From positions 196,501-260,500 of the forward strand of contig CATQHI010000005.1 in the NCBI GenBank assembly GCA_958295895.1: a stretch of DNA of 64,000 nucleotides, read 5' to 3'. Of this stretch, positions 35,239 to 43,794 are shown piece by piece (within the stretch, counting starts at the first letter, position 1; each line of letters opens with the position of its first letter). A model generated the notes under the pieces. The model saw only the letters and a list, made by a program, of their open reading frames with translations. It was not told the origin of the DNA and did no database searches. This DNA comes from Saprospiraceae bacterium. Lineage in GTDB: Bacteria; Bacteroidota; Bacteroidia; Chitinophagales; Saprospiraceae. The position numbers were made by a program, and so were the translations under genes.

Positions 35239-35350
35239 AACTCGTCGAAGGACGCGGCCGGTTAATCGGTAAAATTTGGCTGTTTCGCTGTGAGAGTTGA
35301 CTTTCGCGGTATTACTCAAAATGCTCCAGGAGCAATTAAATTTATATACC

Positions 35351-35710
35351 GTGAAATCATTACTATTCCTCACCTTCTTTTGTATTGCATTTATACCCGC
35401 TACTGCTAGCTCTACGGCTGCCGACGGACTGGCCGACCCGCTGGTGACCCGCACCCAAGTCAGAGAGTTTCAGCTCGATCTCAAACTCATTAATTTACAG
35501 CAGCAGCGTACCGTGATTACCCTCAAGCAGCTCGACGGCGCGACCCACCACCAAACCCGCATCAAGGAGCACAACGGTTACGCCCTGAGTATGCAACTGT
35601 GTGACGTACCCGCCGGCCGCTACCTGCTGACGGTCAAGCAGGGCAAACGTCTACGCCAGCAGGTCATCGTGAAGTCCGCCACCGGCATTATGTGCAGCGA
35701 CTGGAAGTAA
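35351..35710 (+). CDS. Small secreted protein, paralogue B
   Basis: A ~119-aa exported protein beginning at GTG 35351, chosen because the signal peptide (KSLLFLTFFCIAFIPATA) starts there and a box TAAATTTA lies six bases upstream. It is related to the preceding gene: LKLINLQQQRTVITLKQLDG aligns with LTLANLEQERTVVTITNLVT, IKEHNGYA with IKRHNGFA, PAGRYLLTVKQGK with PDGRYVITVVKGE, and the C-terminus is CSDWK. Function unknown. It precedes gldD on the same strand. Confidence 0.65.
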   Translation: MKSLLFLTFFCIAFIPATASSTAADGLADPLVTRTQVREFQLDLKLINLQQQRTVITLKQLDGATHHQTRIKEHNGYALSMQLCDVPAGRYLLTVKQGKRLRQQVIVKSATGIMCSDWK

Positions 35711-35757
35711 AACGATAACCCCACAATCCTTATCCAGGCCCCGAGCGTTAGCCACCC

Positions 35758-36351
35758 ATGCGGACGCTGCTGCTCGTGGGCCTTTTTGTTTTCCTGACTG
35801 CTTGTGGTGACGACGCCCCGCCGGTGCCCAAGCCACGGTCCTACCCCCGGGTCGAGTACCCCACTCGGGAGTACACCGCTCTGGGAGCCGATTACTGCCA
35901 CTTTACCTTCGAGCGTCCGGCTTCGACCACCCTGGTGCAGGAGACGAGCTACTTCGACGAGGCCCCGGCCGATCCCTGCTGGTTCAACCTCAAACTAGCG
36001 CCCCAACTCAACGGCACGCTGCACTTTTCGTATTACCCTATATCCAGCCCGGAGCAGTGGGAGGAGCTGCGCGACGAGGCCTTTCAACTGGTGGGCGTAC
36101 ACAACCAGCGGGCCAGCGACATTCAGGAAATTGTAATCCACCGTGATTCAGCACGCGTACACGGCGTGGCCTTCGATATTGCCGGGCCGGCGGCGAGCCC
36201 CTTTCAGTTCTTCCTCACCGATAGTACCCGAAATTTCCTGCGCGGGGCACTCTACTTCGAGACCCAGCCGAATCCCGACTCGCTCGGCCCGGTCATCGCC
36301 TACGTGAAGGAGGACATCTTTCGCATCGTGGAGACGCTGGAGTGGGAATAA
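35758..36351 (+). CDS. gldD: Gliding motility lipoprotein GldD
   Basis: A 197-aa lipoprotein (lipobox LTAC, then GDDAPPVPKPRSYPRVEYP) matching GldD. The GldD family opens with a PKPRxYPRI/VxYP motif after the lipid-modified Cys and contains DPCWFNLKLAPQLNGTLHFSYY. GldD is essential for gliding and/or type IX secretion in Flavobacterium johnsoniae, and in other Bacteroidota it often follows gldE. Here gldE is not adjacent; two small secreted paralogues precede it. Supports assignment of the window to the Bacteroidota. Confidence 0.9.
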   Translation: MRTLLLVGLFVFLTACGDDAPPVPKPRSYPRVEYPTREYTALGADYCHFTFERPASTTLVQETSYFDEAPADPCWFNLKLAPQLNGTLHFSYYPISSPEQWEELRDEAFQLVGVHNQRASDIQEIVIHRDSARVHGVAFDIAGPAASPFQFFLTDSTRNFLRGALYFETQPNPDSLGPVIAYVKEDIFRIVETLEWE

Positions 36352-36389
36352 GCGAAAATTCGCTGCACATAGTGTAAATTGCCCCGACG

Positions 36390-37871
36390 ATGAGGGCAAA
36401 GACCGCCAACGAGCGCATCATTTTCGGACTGAAGGTCAAGCAACTGCGCCAGCAGCGGGGCTACAGTTTTGACCAGCTCTCGAAGGCTACGGGCATCTCG
36501 CTCTCCTACCTCAATGAGATTGAGAAGGGCAAGAAGTTTCCCAAACTGGAGAAGGTCAATAGCCTGGCCGGGGCCCTGGGTACCACTACCGCCGAGCTGA
36601 CCGACGGCGAGCTAGGCCGCGAGCTCGCCCCCGTGAGCCAGCTCCTACAGAGCAACTTCCTCAATGAACTCCCCCTAGAACTTTTCGGCATCGAGCTGAG
36701 CAAGGTCGCCGAGATCATTGCCGCCGCCCCGCTACAGGTGGGTGCCTTCATTAGTACATTGCTGGAAATCAGCCGCAGCTACGCGCTACGGGAAGAGAAC
36801 TTCTACTTCGCCGCCCTGCGCTCCTACCTTGAGCTCAACGCCAACTACTTCCCCGAGCTGGAGCAGGCCGTGGTCAGCTTTGCCGGGCGGTATGAGCTTC
36901 CCGCCATCCGTCCGCTACCTCCCCGCATCCTGGGCGAGCTACTCGAGGACCGCTTCGGCTACGAGATCGTGCCCGACGGACTCGACCGCCAGCCCGCCCT
37001 GGCCGGCCTACGCTCCGTCTACCAACCCGCCACCGGGCGGCTACTCCTCAACGGCAAACTCACCCCCGTACAGCGCGGCTTTCAGTTTGGTAAGGAACTG
37101 GCCTTCAACCACCTCAAGCTACAGGAGCGCGCCAACACCAGTAGTATTCTTAAGGGCCGCGTCTTCGAGGAGGTGCTCAACCACAGCAAGGCTACCTACT
37201 TCAGCGTTGCCCTCCACCTGCCCCTGGAGCCCTTCACGCGGGAGCTGCGCGGCTTTTTTGCCCTGCGCGACTGGGATCCGGCGGCTTTTTTAGGGCTTAT
37301 GCAGCGCTTCAACGCCACGCCGGAAATGTTCTACCACCGGCTCACGAACGTCATTCCGCAATTCTTCGGGCTGCCGGAACTCTTCTTCCTCCGCTTCGTC
37401 CACGACCGCGGCACCGACCACTTCGTCATCGACAAGGAGCTACACCTCAACCGCCGCCACCACCCCCACGAAAATGGCCTGGCCGAGCACTACTGCCGCC
37501 GCTGGGTAAGTCTGCACCTGCTGCGCGAACTCAGCGCCGACCCCCGCGAAAACCTCCGCATCGAGGCCCAGCGCAGCCACTACTACGGTACCGACGACGA
37601 GTACCTCTGCGTCACCCTGGCTCGCACCGATTACCCCCGCGAGGGCAAGAATGTAAGCGTCACCCTGGGGCTTCTAATCACCGATGCGCTAAGGGAAACG
37701 GTTGCCTTTCTCGACGACCCCGCCATCCCTCGCGTCGTGGTCAACACTACCTGCGAGCGCTGCCCCATTACCGACTGCCGCGTACGGGCCGCCGCCCCCG
37801 TGGTCGTAGAGAAGCGGGAGCGCTACCGGGCCACCAAGGCCGCCCTGCGCGAGCTAGAACAAAGTAGCTAG
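36390..37871 (+). CDS. XRE regulator, short-chain acyl (ScfR/RamB-like) type
   Basis: A 493-aa regulator. Residues 8-70 form a Cro/C1 helix-turn-helix (RQQRGYSFDQLSKATGISLSYLNEIEKGKKFP). The middle is an ImmA/IrrE-like region in which the zinc motif HExxH is degenerate (FGKELAFNHLKLQ). The C-terminus has the family's Cys cluster TTCERCPITDCR. Related proteins (RamB, MccR, PrpC activators) sense acyl-CoA or acetate-derived ligands and control glyoxylate or methylcitrate genes. A link to the aconitase 6 kb away is only a suggestion. The stop forms a CTAG shared with the convergent glycosyltransferase. Confidence 0.85.
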   Translation: MRAKTANERIIFGLKVKQLRQQRGYSFDQLSKATGISLSYLNEIEKGKKFPKLEKVNSLAGALGTTTAELTDGELGRELAPVSQLLQSNFLNELPLELFGIELSKVAEIIAAAPLQVGAFISTLLEISRSYALREENFYFAALRSYLELNANYFPELEQAVVSFAGRYELPAIRPLPPRILGELLEDRFGYEIVPDGLDRQPALAGLRSVYQPATGRLLLNGKLTPVQRGFQFGKELAFNHLKLQERANTSSILKGRVFEEVLNHSKATYFSVALHLPLEPFTRELRGFFALRDWDPAAFLGLMQRFNATPEMFYHRLTNVIPQFFGLPELFFLRFVHDRGTDHFVIDKELHLNRRHHPHENGLAEHYCRRWVSLHLLRELSADPRENLRIEAQRSHYYGTDDEYLCVTLARTDYPREGKNVSVTLGLLITDALRETVAFLDDPAIPRVVVNTTCERCPITDCRVRAAAPVVVEKRERYRATKAALRELEQSS

Positions 37872-38845
37872 AGCAATTGCCGCACCCGCGCCACCGCCGC
37901 CGGCAGGTTCAGTTTTTCCTGGTCCATCACCGCCACGGCCCAGCCCTGTAGTTGGGCCCGTTGCGCTAGGTAGGCCTGCTCGGTCTGCCCCGGTGTAGGA
38001 ATCAAGATGGCCGGTTTGCCCAGGGCCCGCAGGTCCATCAGTGTCGAGTAGCCCGGTCGGGCGATCACGAAGCGGGCGGCCGTCAGCAGCCGCGATAGGG
38101 TAGGGGTGTCGGCGTAGGGTAGGGTATGGGTACTTGTCTTTAACGCCGGCGTACCGGGGTGGGGCAGGCCACGGACCAGCCGTATATCTAGTGCCGACTC
38201 ACCCAACTGCGGTAGCAGAATATCCTCCAGTCGCGTCCGCATCGGCTCCGGACCAGAAAGCAGCGCCAGTAAATCGTAGGGAGTTTCCCCTTCCGTGCCG
38301 TGGATGTGTGGCAGCGGCCCGATATACACCACCTTCTTATATCCCCGCGCCGCCGAAAGCTTCCCACTCAACCGGTCATGCCCTCCGTGATCCGGCACCC
38401 AGTACGTATCGAAATGCCGCAGCTGCCACCGATACGCCGCGGTCGCAGGTGCGAAGTGGGTGACGGGGTGCAACTGGTGCGTCACGAACACCGATTCCAC
38501 CCGCGGGTCGTAGCAGCCAAACCGACTGTCCGAAACTATCCGCTCTACGCCCAACCGAGTCACCAGCTCGGCCGTGGCTCGACGTTCGGCCCGAATGATA
38601 CCCTGCCAGCGCCAGAGCTGTCGGGCTACGTTCCATACCATCGACTTGCTCTTGTAATGCACCCGGTAGGAAGGTAGCTCGTGTATGATGGTATCTGTGG
38701 GCAGCTCCCGGTGCAGCATCTCGGCGGCCGGCCCGCTACTGGCCCAGCTGATGCGGTGCCCCTCGGCCTCCAGGCGGCGGGCCAGGGCGAGGCTGCGGGC
38801 GGCGTGCCCGAGCCCCCAGTCTAGTGGGGCTAGGAGGGTGTGCAT
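37868..38845 (-). CDS. MurG-like (GT28-fold) glycosyltransferase
   Basis: About 325 aa. The start at 38845 (MHTLLAPLDWGLGHAARSLAL) is preferred, because the upstream in-frame extension is Ser/Asp-rich and runs through an inverted repeat. The N-terminal glycine-rich loop (GLGHAARSLALARRLEAEGH) and C-terminal FVIARPGYSTLMDLRALGKPAILIPTPGQTEQ define a GT-B fold. The P-T-P-G-Q-T-E-Q motif is typical of the MurG-like C-terminal nucleotide-sugar-binding domain. Acceptor unknown. A degenerate GC repeat lies at 38435. Confidence 0.82.
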   Translation of the reverse strand: MHTLLAPLDWGLGHAARSLALARRLEAEGHRISWASSGPAAEMLHRELPTDTIIHELPSYRVHYKSKSMVWNVARQLWRWQGIIRAERRATAELVTRLGVERIVSDSRFGCYDPRVESVFVTHQLHPVTHFAPATAAYRWQLRHFDTYWVPDHGGHDRLSGKLSAARGYKKVVYIGPLPHIHGTEGETPYDLLALLSGPEPMRTRLEDILLPQLGESALDIRLVRGLPHPGTPALKTSTHTLPYADTPTLSRLLTAARFVIARPGYSTLMDLRALGKPAILIPTPGQTEQAYLAQRAQLQGWAVAVMDQEKLNLPAAVARVRQLL

Positions 38846-38890
38846 GTGGATTGAAAACGGGGATGTGGGAAGAGTAGTATTATGTGCACT

Positions 38891-38951
38891 GTCGTCAGCC
38901 GAATCCTTTTTACTTCGCTCCGGGCGAACCAAAAAGGATTCGGCTGACGAC
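38891..38951. repeat. 21-bp perfect inverted repeat between divergent genes
   Basis: GTCGTCAGCCGAATCCTTTT plus one T (38891-38911) is perfectly complementary to 38931-38951, with a 19-nt loop. A related but imperfect arm occurs near 52974-52990, downstream of the DegT gene. It does not contain start codons, unlike the other two large inverted repeats. Confidence 0.8.
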
Positions 38952-39036
38952 CATAAAACAAGAAAACGTTTTTGAAGACGTTATCCCCCCACGATAGGTC
39001 TATTGACCCCCGTCTCTCAAAGTGAAAAATCGACCC

Positions 39037-39906
39037 ATGCGCACCATCACCCTGGTCTGCCTCCCCGTACTGTTCCTGCTACTCAATGCCTGTAAGGTCA
39101 CCAAGCACGAGGCCATCGAGCACGATGCCGCCCTGACCGCTACGGGCTATCCCTTCGCCTACGCCGATACTGGCGGTAACACCTATTTACGGGAACTGCG
39201 TGACGAATACGACCTAACCGGGGTAATAGCCGATGCTACCTCCGACCGCGAGCGCGCCTTGCGCGTACTCGACTGGACCAACCGACAGTGGAAGGGGCAC
39301 GGCAAGAAGTTGCCCACTAACAACGATGCATTGACCATTCTGGAAGAGGCCGACAGTGGGCGCAAATTTCGCTGCGTTGAATACGCCACGGTAGCCTCTG
39401 CCGCGCTGAGCTCCCTGGGTATGCCCTCCCGCCGCCTCGGACTGAAGAAGAAAACTGTGGAGACCGCCGTAGCCGGGGGCGGACACATGGTGACCGAAGT
39501 ATGGTTGGCCGACGAGGGCAAGTGGGCCGTGCTCGACGGGGAGTATAACCTGATGCCCGTAGCAAACGGGAAGGCCCTCAATGCGGTAGAATTCAAACGC
39601 GCCCTACAGTCCGACCGGCCCGTCGCCTTCGTCAGCGGAGCCGGCCCGGTAAAACCCGCTCAGCAAAAGCGCTACCTGGACTTCATCGAGCGCTACCTCT
39701 ACTACTTCAACGTACGTTTTGATGAGCGCAAACTGCCGGAGCCCTACGAGCGGATTGCCTTTCAAGCAAAGACTCAGTTGATGCTCGTACCTAAGGGTGC
39801 CGCGGAGCCCACCCGCTTTCAGCGCAAACGGGCGATGGATAAATTTATCTACACCCGCTCAGTAGCCGATTTCTACGAAGCACCACGGCTAGCGGTAAAG
39901 AAGTAG
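39037..39906 (+). CDS. Transglutaminase-like lipoprotein
   Basis: About 289 aa. The ATG at 39037 (MRTITLVCLPVLFLLLNAC) gives a lipoprotein signal; an in-frame GTG at 39022 is an alternative start. The mature part has a transglutaminase-core triad: Cys in GRKFRCVEYATVASAALSSL, His in GGGHMVTEVWL, Asp in WAVLDGEYNLMP. Such periplasmic domains may be cysteine proteases or crosslinkers. Target unknown. It ends 2 bp before the convergent TonB-receptor stop. Confidence 0.8.
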   Translation: MRTITLVCLPVLFLLLNACKVTKHEAIEHDAALTATGYPFAYADTGGNTYLRELRDEYDLTGVIADATSDRERALRVLDWTNRQWKGHGKKLPTNNDALTILEEADSGRKFRCVEYATVASAALSSLGMPSRRLGLKKKTVETAVAGGGHMVTEVWLADEGKWAVLDGEYNLMPVANGKALNAVEFKRALQSDRPVAFVSGAGPVKPAQQKRYLDFIERYLYYFNVRFDERKLPEPYERIAFQAKTQLMLVPKGAAEPTRFQRKRAMDKFIYTRSVADFYEAPRLAVKK

Positions 39907-39908
39907 CA

Positions 39909-42128
39909 CTAAAACTGGTACCTCACCGTGCCCCGCACCGCAAACGGCGCACCGGGTGTGAAGTGAATCTCCTCCACCGGCTGGGCCTCATCGCGCAGCC
40001 GCGAGGTAGTGGCGAATTGCGTTTCCTCCCACTCGGTATCCAGCGCGTTTTCGATGACCACTCCCAGGGTTAGCGGACCGAGGCGATAATTGGCGTTGGC
40101 ATCCACGACCAGGTAGCCGGCGGCTACGATCGAGTTGTCCTCGTTAGCCGGCCGGTCGCGCACGTAGCGGTAGCGCAGACCGCCACTGAGCCGCTGGCGT
40201 AGGACCGTGAGCCCCCCGGTAGCGGTGAGGTTAGGCGCAAGGGGAATGTAATCCGCCCCCTCGGGCTCATTGATGCTCCGGGCCAGGGCGTAGTTCACGT
40301 CGGCGTCAGCGAAGAGCCAGTCCGTGAGTTGGTAGCGCAGTCCCAAATCCACCCCCAGCCGACGGGTCTCTCCACTGGGCTCTACAATACCGGCGTCGCC
40401 CACGTAGACGAATTCCTGCTGTAGGTACAGGTACCAGAGCGCGGCATTGAGAAACAGCCGGTCGGTAGGCCGGTGAATAGCCCCCAGGTCCGCCCCCAGA
40501 GCCAGCGGGAGGATGTCCGCCGCGCCTTGGTCCAGTACCACCCGCGTGTCATTGGCGTGAAAACCAATGCCCGTTTTTAGGTACAACTGGGTGCGGGGGT
40601 TGGCGGTATAGAGGAAGTTAAGCTTCGGACTCACCGCCGCCTTCCGTTGCTCCTGCCGGTCGTAGGTCGGCTGCAACTTATCCACGTACTGGAACACGAA
40701 CTGGTCTACCCGCACCCCCGGATGAATGAGCCAGCGACCGAGCTTGAAGTCCGCCCCGGCGTAGGCAAATACATTAGTCTCGTCAATATCACCGTACTGT
40801 AGCCGTTCCAGTAGCTCCTCCCGGTTCCGGGTACGACTGAGCTGATTGTCGTTGCTGTCGTCGTAGCGCAGGCCCACGCCGGCCTTCAACCGCCCCTCCA
40901 GCCCCGCGGCGCTGAAGGTGTGGGTAAGCTCTGACTGCAGCCCGTAGAGGTTGCGGTCCTCCGCCTGGCGGATCTGATCGCCGTTCACGGGGTCCTCCAG
41001 AAAGAAGGTGAAGTTGGAGTAGAGCTCGAAGGCGTAGCGGCTGTAGTAGGCCGTGGTCTTGACGAAGGTGCTGCGGTCCACCACGCTGGTAAAGGTGCCC
41101 AGCAGGTTAGAGCGGCTGGTGTAGCCCCCCTCGGTATCGTCGATGGCCCCGAAGCGGCCGATCAGCCCCTGCTCCACGGCCCGCACGGGAATCTGCCCCG
41201 AGGCATCCCACTTACTACCAAAGTGGGAGGCAAGTAGCGAAAGCCGGTTACCGTTTTCGAGCTCGGCGGTGTAGCGGCCCATCACGTTGAGGCGGCTGAA
41301 GCGCTGGCTGGAGACGAAGGGCCCGTCGGTGAGCATGTACTCCGTCGCCAGGTAGGCGTTGCTGCGTTCGCGGCTTACTAGGTCGAAAAGTCCCACGCCG
41401 CGGAGTAGGCCAAAGGAGCCCCGTTCGACGCTTACCGAAGAGCGGTCCAGCGCATCCCGCAGCGCGAAGTCGACATAGCCGGCCGTTGCGAAGTTGCCCC
41501 GATCGTCATAGTAGGGCCCCTTGCCGTAGTCAATCTTCTGGATCGTCTCCGGAATCAGAAAGTGCAGGTCGGCGTACCCCTGCCCGTGGGCGTGGCTGAC
41601 CATATTGACCGGCATGCCCTCCACGGAGATCGCCACGTCCGTGCCGTGGTCGATGTCGAAGCCCCGCAGAAAAAGTTGCTCCGCCTTCCCCCCGCCGGCG
41701 TGCTGACCGATCACCATACCGGGCACCCGCCGTAGGACGTCCTGAGCAGAATTCACCGGCCGCAATTGGGCGTCGATGTCGGCCACTACGCTGAGGGCGG
41801 CTACGCTGGGCCGTACCGTGACCGTACGCAGGTCGATGAAGGACTCCTCGAGGCGTACCCGCAGTAATTTATTATCTGACGGGGCCAGGAGTACCGCCGT
41901 GCGGTACCCCAGATAGGAAATTTGCAGTGAGTCACCCGGTTGTACCCCATCTAGTGCGAACTTACCGAGCGCATCGGTGTGGGTGTGTTCGTCGGCGTGC
42001 AGGTGTAGCACGTAGGCCCCCTCGGCCGGACTACCATCCTGGACATTTACCTGACCGCGTAGCGGGCCGGTCTGAGCGTAAACGGTGGCCTGTAGGCAGG
42101 CGAAGAGCAGTACAATTCGGTAAAGCAT
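39909..42128 (-). CDS. TonB-dependent outer-membrane receptor
   Basis: A 739-aa receptor. A signal peptide (LLFACLQATVYA) is followed by a carboxypeptidase-like regulatory beta-sandwich (GQVNVQDGSPAEGAYVLHLHADEHTHTDALGKFAL). Next come the plug (RRVPGMVIGQHAGGGKAEQLFLRGFDIDHGTDVAISVEGMPVN) and the 22-strand barrel ending in VRGTVRYQF with terminal Phe. The HLHADEHTHTD stretch in the regulatory domain is His-rich, but no metal specificity can be claimed. No SusD partner. Probably imports a siderophore, metal complex or small organic ligand. It follows the small membrane-protein gene by 42 bp. Confidence 0.92.
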   Translation of the reverse strand: MLYRIVLLFACLQATVYAQTGPLRGQVNVQDGSPAEGAYVLHLHADEHTHTDALGKFALDGVQPGDSLQISYLGYRTAVLLAPSDNKLLRVRLEESFIDLRTVTVRPSVAALSVVADIDAQLRPVNSAQDVLRRVPGMVIGQHAGGGKAEQLFLRGFDIDHGTDVAISVEGMPVNMVSHAHGQGYADLHFLIPETIQKIDYGKGPYYDDRGNFATAGYVDFALRDALDRSSVSVERGSFGLLRGVGLFDLVSRERSNAYLATEYMLTDGPFVSSQRFSRLNVMGRYTAELENGNRLSLLASHFGSKWDASGQIPVRAVEQGLIGRFGAIDDTEGGYTSRSNLLGTFTSVVDRSTFVKTTAYYSRYAFELYSNFTFFLEDPVNGDQIRQAEDRNLYGLQSELTHTFSAAGLEGRLKAGVGLRYDDSNDNQLSRTRNREELLERLQYGDIDETNVFAYAGADFKLGRWLIHPGVRVDQFVFQYVDKLQPTYDRQEQRKAAVSPKLNFLYTANPRTQLYLKTGIGFHANDTRVVLDQGAADILPLALGADLGAIHRPTDRLFLNAALWYLYLQQEFVYVGDAGIVEPSGETRRLGVDLGLRYQLTDWLFADADVNYALARSINEPEGADYIPLAPNLTATGGLTVLRQRLSGGLRYRYVRDRPANEDNSIVAAGYLVVDANANYRLGPLTLGVVIENALDTEWEETQFATTSRLRDEAQPVEEIHFTPGAPFAVRGTVRYQF

Positions 42129-42170
42129 ACATCACCATACGAGAGCCATCGGCATCCGGTTGGCCTTCGG

Positions 42171-42761
42171 CTACTGAAAAAGTATTTCGTCAACCTCCCT
42201 GCTCCGCCGGGGCCACCAGAGGCTATAGGCCGCCGCAGCAACTAGTACTACAGCCACCAGAGAGGGCAGGGCGGGGACGCTGGTGCCCCCCCAGTTGAAA
42301 ATAGCCAGTTGCGTCGCTAGTTCCTCACCACTGCTCGTGGTCAGGGCCGTCTGGTAGGACATCCAGAACAACCCCCCCAGCATGGCGATCAGGGCCAGCT
42401 GGCGGGCACTGTGCCGGAGCATCGGCGTGGTGTGGGTAGCCGAGGTCCACACCGCCGGGTGGTCACCCAGGTACTCGATCAGTTGATTGCGGTCCTGGAC
42501 CGAGCGCAGTTGCAGCCGGCGGGTCTTACCCTTGTGTAAGCGTACGGTCACGGCGGCCGAGCCCTGGTGGGAGCGTACGCGCAGCAGCTGGTGATTGGGA
42601 AAGAGCACGGCTCCCTCGGGCAGTGCTCCGGCCTGCAGCGCGCGCATGGCGTTCAGGGCCCGGGGGCGGTCTATGTGGAGCGTGCCGAGCCCGCGTTCAT
42701 CGAGGAAAAGGTAGGCGCGTTTTAGGGAGTCTTTACGGGTGCGGAGGGGCCAGTATTTCAT
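42171..42761 (-). CDS. Membrane protein with N-terminal PH-like soluble part
   Basis: About 196 aa from ATG 42761 (MKYWPLRTRKDSLKRAYLFL). The N-terminal ~120 residues are soluble and beta-rich (VLFPNHQLLRVRSHQGSAAVTVRLHKGKTRRLQLRSV). Two transmembrane helices follow, about 127-146 and 168-188. No family recognised. It is the first gene of a likely two-gene unit with the TonB receptor. A one-mismatch GC repeat at 42269-42286 encodes the loop between the helices. Confidence 0.55.
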   Translation of the reverse strand: MKYWPLRTRKDSLKRAYLFLDERGLGTLHIDRPRALNAMRALQAGALPEGAVLFPNHQLLRVRSHQGSAAVTVRLHKGKTRRLQLRSVQDRNQLIEYLGDHPAVWTSATHTTPMLRHSARQLALIAMLGGLFWMSYQTALTTSSGEELATQLAIFNWGGTSVPALPSLVAVVLVAAAAYSLWWPRRSREVDEILFQ

Positions 42762-42948
42762 TGCTAGGTAGGGTAGGACAAAAGCCGGTGCTTCGGGGGC
42801 CAAAAAGCGGTCGAAGCGGTAGCAATGGAACGGCGGGGGTGGGGGTGTAGTATGACGTTAAGATAGCCGCGGCCGTAAGGGGCCCAATAAAGGTTGCCGG
42901 CAGCCATGATTGGGCGGTTTGTAACTAGTTGCGGAGTACTGGTACGCG

Positions 42949-43539
42949 TTACCCCTGGTATAGAAACTGAATCACTACCGTAAACAGAAGGCGCAACACT
43001 AGCCCGAAGATCGTCACACCCACGGCGGTCGAGCGACGTACTCCGAAGGCTGTACGGACGGTGCGACGCCAGCAGAGTAACAGCGGTAGACAAGCTGCAA
43101 AGAGAGCGGTTACAACTTCTAAAATAAACTCGGCGTGGAGGAAATTTTCCGCTAGATCCGTTAGTGAGAATGGTTCTCCAAAAAAAAGATACCGGTTACC
43201 GAGTAGCAGAACGAAACTACCCTCAAAAGTGAGGAAGCCTACTGCTAAGTACCAGCCTGAGGACTTCCATCCGTAAAGTAGGGGGATACTCAGCACGCCT
43301 ATCACGATGGTCGTAATGATTGTACCAATAACGACCAAGGGTAAGCCTGAGGGGGCCGCTGTGATGAACGCTAGGTTAGTAAAGACCGAATAGCCTATTT
43401 GCGTAATCACTAAAGCTACACAGCATATCGCGAAATTCCGGATCGCCTTCGCTGCCTGACTTGGTGGGTGATCACCCCCTATCAGGGACTCATCAAGTAG
43501 AGATGTAAAGTGGGGGCGGGTAGGTTCCGTACGGGCCAT
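42949..43539 (-). CDS. Polytopic membrane protein of unknown function
   Basis: About 196 aa with four to five predicted transmembrane helices (NFAICCVALVITQIGYSVF, PLVVIGTIITTIVIGVLSI, GWYLAVGFLTFEGSFVLLLG, FILEVVTALFAACLPLLLC, VGVTIFGLVLRLLFTVVIQ). The start is placed at ATG 43539 because a -7-like box TACTTTAG ends seven bases upstream. The longer in-frame extension to 43767 would run over the divergent 30-aa lipoprotein gene. Family not recognised. Confidence 0.65.
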   Translation of the reverse strand: MARTEPTRPHFTSLLDESLIGGDHPPSQAAKAIRNFAICCVALVITQIGYSVFTNLAFITAAPSGLPLVVIGTIITTIVIGVLSIPLLYGWKSSGWYLAVGFLTFEGSFVLLLGNRYLFFGEPFSLTDLAENFLHAEFILEVVTALFAACLPLLLCWRRTVRTAFGVRRSTAVGVTIFGLVLRLLFTVVIQFLYQG

Positions 43540-43595
43540 AAGCAGGCTAAAGTACGCCACCAACTTTCTTCGCCCCAGGCTTACATTAGGGGGCC

Positions 43596-43603
43596 TACCT
43601 TTG
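43596..43603 (+). promoter_or_regulatory. Perfect -7 box TACCTTTG of the 30-aa lipoprotein
   Basis: All fixed TAnnTTTG positions match and the ATG follows after four bases (TCGC). The same box and spacing occur at 48030 and 48089. Confidence 0.6.
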
Positions 43604-43607
43604 TCGC

Positions 43608-43700
43608 ATGCCCCGCCCGCTGTACGTCCTGCTGGTAATTTTATGCCTCGTGCTGCTCGAGAGCTGCCGGGCCGGAGGCTGTGGCTGCCCCATGTACTAG
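43608..43700 (+). CDS. 30-aa Cys-rich mini-lipoprotein
   Basis: A very short gene: ATG 43608 to TAG 43700. Residues 1-17 are a hydrophobic signal (MPRPLYVLLVILCLVLL), the lipobox is LLESC with Cys20, and the mature tail is only CRAGGCGCPMY. A perfect -7 box lies four bases upstream, the same arrangement as at the 48-kb divergent promoters, supporting that it is expressed. If processed, the product is an 11-residue lipopeptide with three Cys. Similar tiny lipoproteins ending in a GCPxx motif occur in Bacteroidota, as I recall, without known function. It precedes the aconitase gene on the same strand. Confidence 0.6.
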   Translation: MPRPLYVLLVILCLVLLESCRAGGCGCPMY

Positions 43701-43712
43701 GCGGGAATGCGG

Positions 43713-43720
43713 TACATTTG
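43713..43720 (+). promoter_or_regulatory. Perfect -7 box TACATTTG upstream of aconitase
   Basis: Matches TAnnTTTG, 13 bp after the mini-lipoprotein stop, and leaves a ~74-nt leader before the aconitase ATG. Confidence 0.5.
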
Positions 43721-43794
43721 TTGACTTTTTTGGGGCTGACGGCGTTCTCCGGGTACACCCTATGCATTAAAGTCGATAAAAACTACAGCAAGCT

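Noticed and set aside
43540-43767. N-terminal extension of the membrane protein to 43767
   Set aside because: The extension would overlap the 30-aa lipoprotein and its promoter, has no domain, and the box TACTTTAG supports the start at 43539.
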